Source: Virgibacillus_P tibetensis (GTDB lineage: Bacteria > Bacillota > Bacilli > Bacillales > Amphibacillaceae). Taken from it: DNA of 64,000 nt. Both the position numbers and the translations under genes were made by a program. Shown one piece after another: positions 61,988 to 64,000 of the stretch. Position 1 is the stretch's first letter. Each line of letters starts with the position of its first letter. Below the pieces are notes generated by a model. It worked only from the letters and a program-made list of their open reading frames with translations. It was not told where the DNA came from and did not search any database. Location: contig NZ_JARZFX010000001.1 in the NCBI RefSeq assembly GCF_036026595.1, positions 310,001 through 374,000 of the forward strand, given 5' to 3'.

Positions 61988-64000
61988 ATGTCGACAATTG
62001 TTAAAAACAGAAGAAAAGTTAATGTAGAGGCATTAAATGAAGACATTAAAATGTTTTCTCAAGTTCATTCAATAACTGATGATATGAAACTAACACATAG
62101 AGGGGTCTCCCGGTTAGTAATGCTGGATCGGTATGCTTTCAAGGACACAGAAAAAAAGACATTAAGTCAAGGTGACTTTGTAGTCTTAACAGTAAAAGCG
62201 GATCCCAATTTTCCAGCAAGAGGGTTAGGATTTGTAAAATCAATAGATTGGACAAGCAAGGAAGCTGAAATACAGGTAGACGAAGAGTTTGTTGCTGTCC
62301 TGGATAACGAAGAAGCTGCAACTGGTATTGTGAAACGAAGTTTGGATGTTATTGATAAGCCATTGGAAATTTTTTATGAGCAAATAGCAAAGAGAAATGC
62401 TACGGGACTTTCGAGCGTAGAGCAGACGGAGGATAAGCAGCAGCAATGGTACAATACGTTTTACGAGGAGCTGGCAAACCTGAATTTTATTCCAGCTGGA
62501 AGAGTATTGTATGGTGCTGGAGCCGACACGGATGTTACATATTTTAATTGTTATGTAATGCCTTACATTAAAGATTCCAGAGAAGGAATTTCTGATCACC
62601 GCAAGCAGGTGATGGAGATAATGAGCAGAGGTGGGGGAGTCGGTACGAACGGTTCCACATTGAGACCTAGGAATACACTCGCTAGGGGAGTAAATGGAAA
62701 ATCTTCGGGCTCTGTTTCATGGCTGGATGATATAGCTAAATTAACGCACCTGGTCGAGCAAGGCGGGTCAAGACGTGGTGCTCAAATGATTATGTTAGTG
62801 GATTCGCATCCTGATATTATTGAATTTATTATTTCCAAAATGCAAAACCCAAGAATCCTGAGATACTTGATTGAAAATACAGAAGATGAACAAATAAGAC
62901 ATTTAGCGAAAGAAAAACTAAAGTTTGTACCATTTACAGATACGGAAATTGATCTTTATCAAGGGATCACGAATTATAAAAAAATGCCAGGACTTGGTGG
63001 CTTTACACAAGCTGCGATACGCGAAGCGGAAGAAAAGCTGCTAAATGGAGGAACTTACTCCGTTCACGATACAGAATTTTTAACCGGTGCTAATATCTCG
63101 GTATGCCTAACAAAAGAATTTATGGAAGCTATTGAAAAAGATGAAATGTACGAGCTGCGCTTCCCGGATGTAGAGAATTATACGAAGGCAGAAATGGCAG
63201 CATATAATGAAAAATGGCATGAAGTTGGTGACGTGCGAAGATGGGAAGAAATGGGCTATGGTGTTCGTGTATATCGACGTATTAAAGCAAAAGAGCTATG
63301 GAATCTGATCAATATTTGCGCTACTTACTCCGCAGAACCAGGTATTTTCTTTATTGATAATGCGAATGACATGACAAACGCAAAGGCATATGGTGACCAG
63401 GTAGTTGCCACTAACCCATGTGGAGAGCAACCATTAGCCCCTTACTCTGTATGCAACCTGGCTGCTGTAAACCTTGCAGAAATGGCAAATAAGACTACTA
63501 ATAAAGTTGATTTTGAAAAGTTAACTAAAACGGTAAAAACTGGAGTTCGAATGCAGGATAATGTAATTGATGCAACACCTTACTTTTTAGAAGAAAATAA
63601 AAAACAAGCACTTGGTGAACGACGTGTTGGCCTTGGAGTGATGGGATTACACGATCTATTAATCTACTGTCAAACCGAATATGGATCAGAAGAGGGCAAT
63701 AAGTTAGTAGATAAGATTTTTGAAACAATCGCAACTACGGCATATCGTGAATCTATCCAACTTGCTAAGGAGAAAGGCAGCTTTCCTTTCCTTACAGGGG
63801 CAACTGAAGAAGAAACAATGGCATTACGGGAAGCATTCATCAACACAGGATATATGAAAAACATGCCTGAGGATATTCGTAAGGGTGTATTAGAATTCGG
63901 AATCAGAAATTCACACCTTTTGACTGTAGCACCAACAGGCAGTACTGGCACAATGGTTGGTGTATCAACAGGTCTAGAGCCGTATTTTTCATTTTCATAC
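61988..64000 (+). CDS. nrdJ: B12-dependent (class II) ribonucleotide reductase, 5' part
   Basis: Open frame from ATG 61988 (RBS AAGGAG) to the window edge, 671 residues visible. It has GLGFVK, PAGRVLYGAG, the redox cysteine C188 in FNCYVMP, MSRGGGVGTNGSTLRPR, the active-site cysteine C478 in NPCGEQPL, then SVCNLAAVNLAEM and PTGSTGTMVGVSTGLEP. An insertion with VHDTEFLTGANISVCL precedes the active site. This is the adenosylcobalamin-dependent type, which makes dNTPs with or without oxygen; the C-terminal thiol pair lies outside. It is controlled by NrdR boxes just upstream. No B12 riboswitch is seen. Confidence 0.93.
   Translation, partial: MSTIVKNRRKVNVEALNEDIKMFSQVHSITDDMKLTHRGVSRLVMLDRYAFKDTEKKTLSQGDFVVLTVKADPNFPARGLGFVKSIDWTSKEAEIQVDEEFVAVLDNEEAATGIVKRSLDVIDKPLEIFYEQIAKRNATGLSSVEQTEDKQQQWYNTFYEELANLNFIPAGRVLYGAGADTDVTYFNCYVMPYIKDSREGISDHRKQVMEIMSRGGGVGTNGSTLRPRNTLARGVNGKSSGSVSWLDDIAKLTHLVEQGGSRRGAQMIMLVDSHPDIIEFIISKMQNPRILRYLIENTEDEQIRHLAKEKLKFVPFTDTEIDLYQGITNYKKMPGLGGFTQAAIREAEEKLLNGGTYSVHDTEFLTGANISVCLTKEFMEAIEKDEMYELRFPDVENYTKAEMAAYNEKWHEVGDVRRWEEMGYGVRVYRRIKAKELWNLINICATYSAEPGIFFIDNANDMTNAKAYGDQVVATNPCGEQPLAPYSVCNLAAVNLAEMANKTTNKVDFEKLTKTVKTGVRMQDNVIDATPYFLEENKKQALGERRVGLGVMGLHDLLIYCQTEYGSEEGNKLVDKIFETIATTAYRESIQLAKEKGSFPFLTGATEEETMALREAFINTGYMKNMPEDIRKGVLEFGIRNSHLLTVAPTGSTGTMVGVSTGLEPYFSFSY

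Noticed and set aside
1..64000. CRISPR array, prophage, insertion sequence or defence island
   Set aside because: No regularly spaced repeats, integrase, transposase or phage structural genes were seen; gene order is that of core Bacillaceae chromosome.

Overview
This is about 64 kb of AT-rich chromosome from an endospore-forming, naturally competent member of the Bacillaceae. Gene content, operon logic and control elements follow the Bacillus subtilis rpsU-yqeY to gcvPB region almost gene by gene: floA, phoH, era, recO, glyQS, dnaG-sigA, sodA, pbpA, rpmG, gluP, glcK, comG, gcv. Several B. subtilis neighbours are absent (cdd, yqxD, zur, ispG, the pst operon, sin/tap-tasA). The protein sequences look closer to the Oceanobacillus/Virgibacillus group than to Bacillus itself. 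That placement is an impression from sequence, not a computed result.

Layout. 1-6.4 kb: the end of an MFS transporter broken by an amber codon, deoC, rpsU-yqeY, and an nfeD-floA membrane-stress operon behind a SigW-like promoter, followed by a GC-rich, hairpin-rich non-coding block with no identified role. 6.5-23.2 kb: the sporulation/RNA-maturation/replication stretch yqfC-yqfD-phoH-pgpH-ybeY-dgkA, era-yqzL-recO, T-box-controlled glyQS, ccpN-ppsR and dnaG-sigA. 23-32.4 kb: a membrane protein of unknown function, cccA, trmK-yqfO-cshB-nfo, small yqf-type proteins, a second NfeD protein and a Na/Pi transporter. 32.7-33.5 kb: six tRNA genes (Asn, Met, His, Ile2, Ser, Phe). 33.6-49.9 kb: sodA, an MFS protein, pbpA, rpmG, 5-FTHF cyclo-ligase, the rhomboid protease gluP, a GerA/SpoVAF-type germination protein, yqgQ-glcK, an LTA synthase behind an ECF-type promoter, a metallo-beta-lactamase-fold hydrolase, and small DUF proteins. 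50-57 kb: the comG pseudopilus operon on the minus strand, yqzE, yqhG and yqhH. 56.9-61.2 kb: a tandem glycine riboswitch and gcvT-gcvPA-gcvPB. 61.2-64 kb: a membrane rhodanese and the 5' two thirds or so of a B12-dependent ribonucleotide reductase behind two NrdR boxes.

How the parts connect. Glycine is sensed twice: by uncharged tRNA-Gly at the glyQS T-box and by free glycine at the gcv riboswitch. Cell-envelope stress is represented by two predicted ECF-sigma promoters (nfeD-floA and ltaS-like). CcpN and PpsR sit together, as expected for central carbon control. Sporulation and germination genes are scattered among housekeeping genes.

Most unusual points: (i) comGD and comGE are fused in one uninterrupted frame containing two prepilin signatures; (ii) the comG operon is flipped relative to yqzE and to the B. 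subtilis order; (iii) the 5.85-6.36 kb GC-rich block has several long hairpins; (iv) paired NrdR boxes are 31 bp apart upstream of a class II RNR; (v) there is an in-frame amber codon in the MFS gene. No CRISPR array, prophage, intact insertion sequence or defence system was seen.
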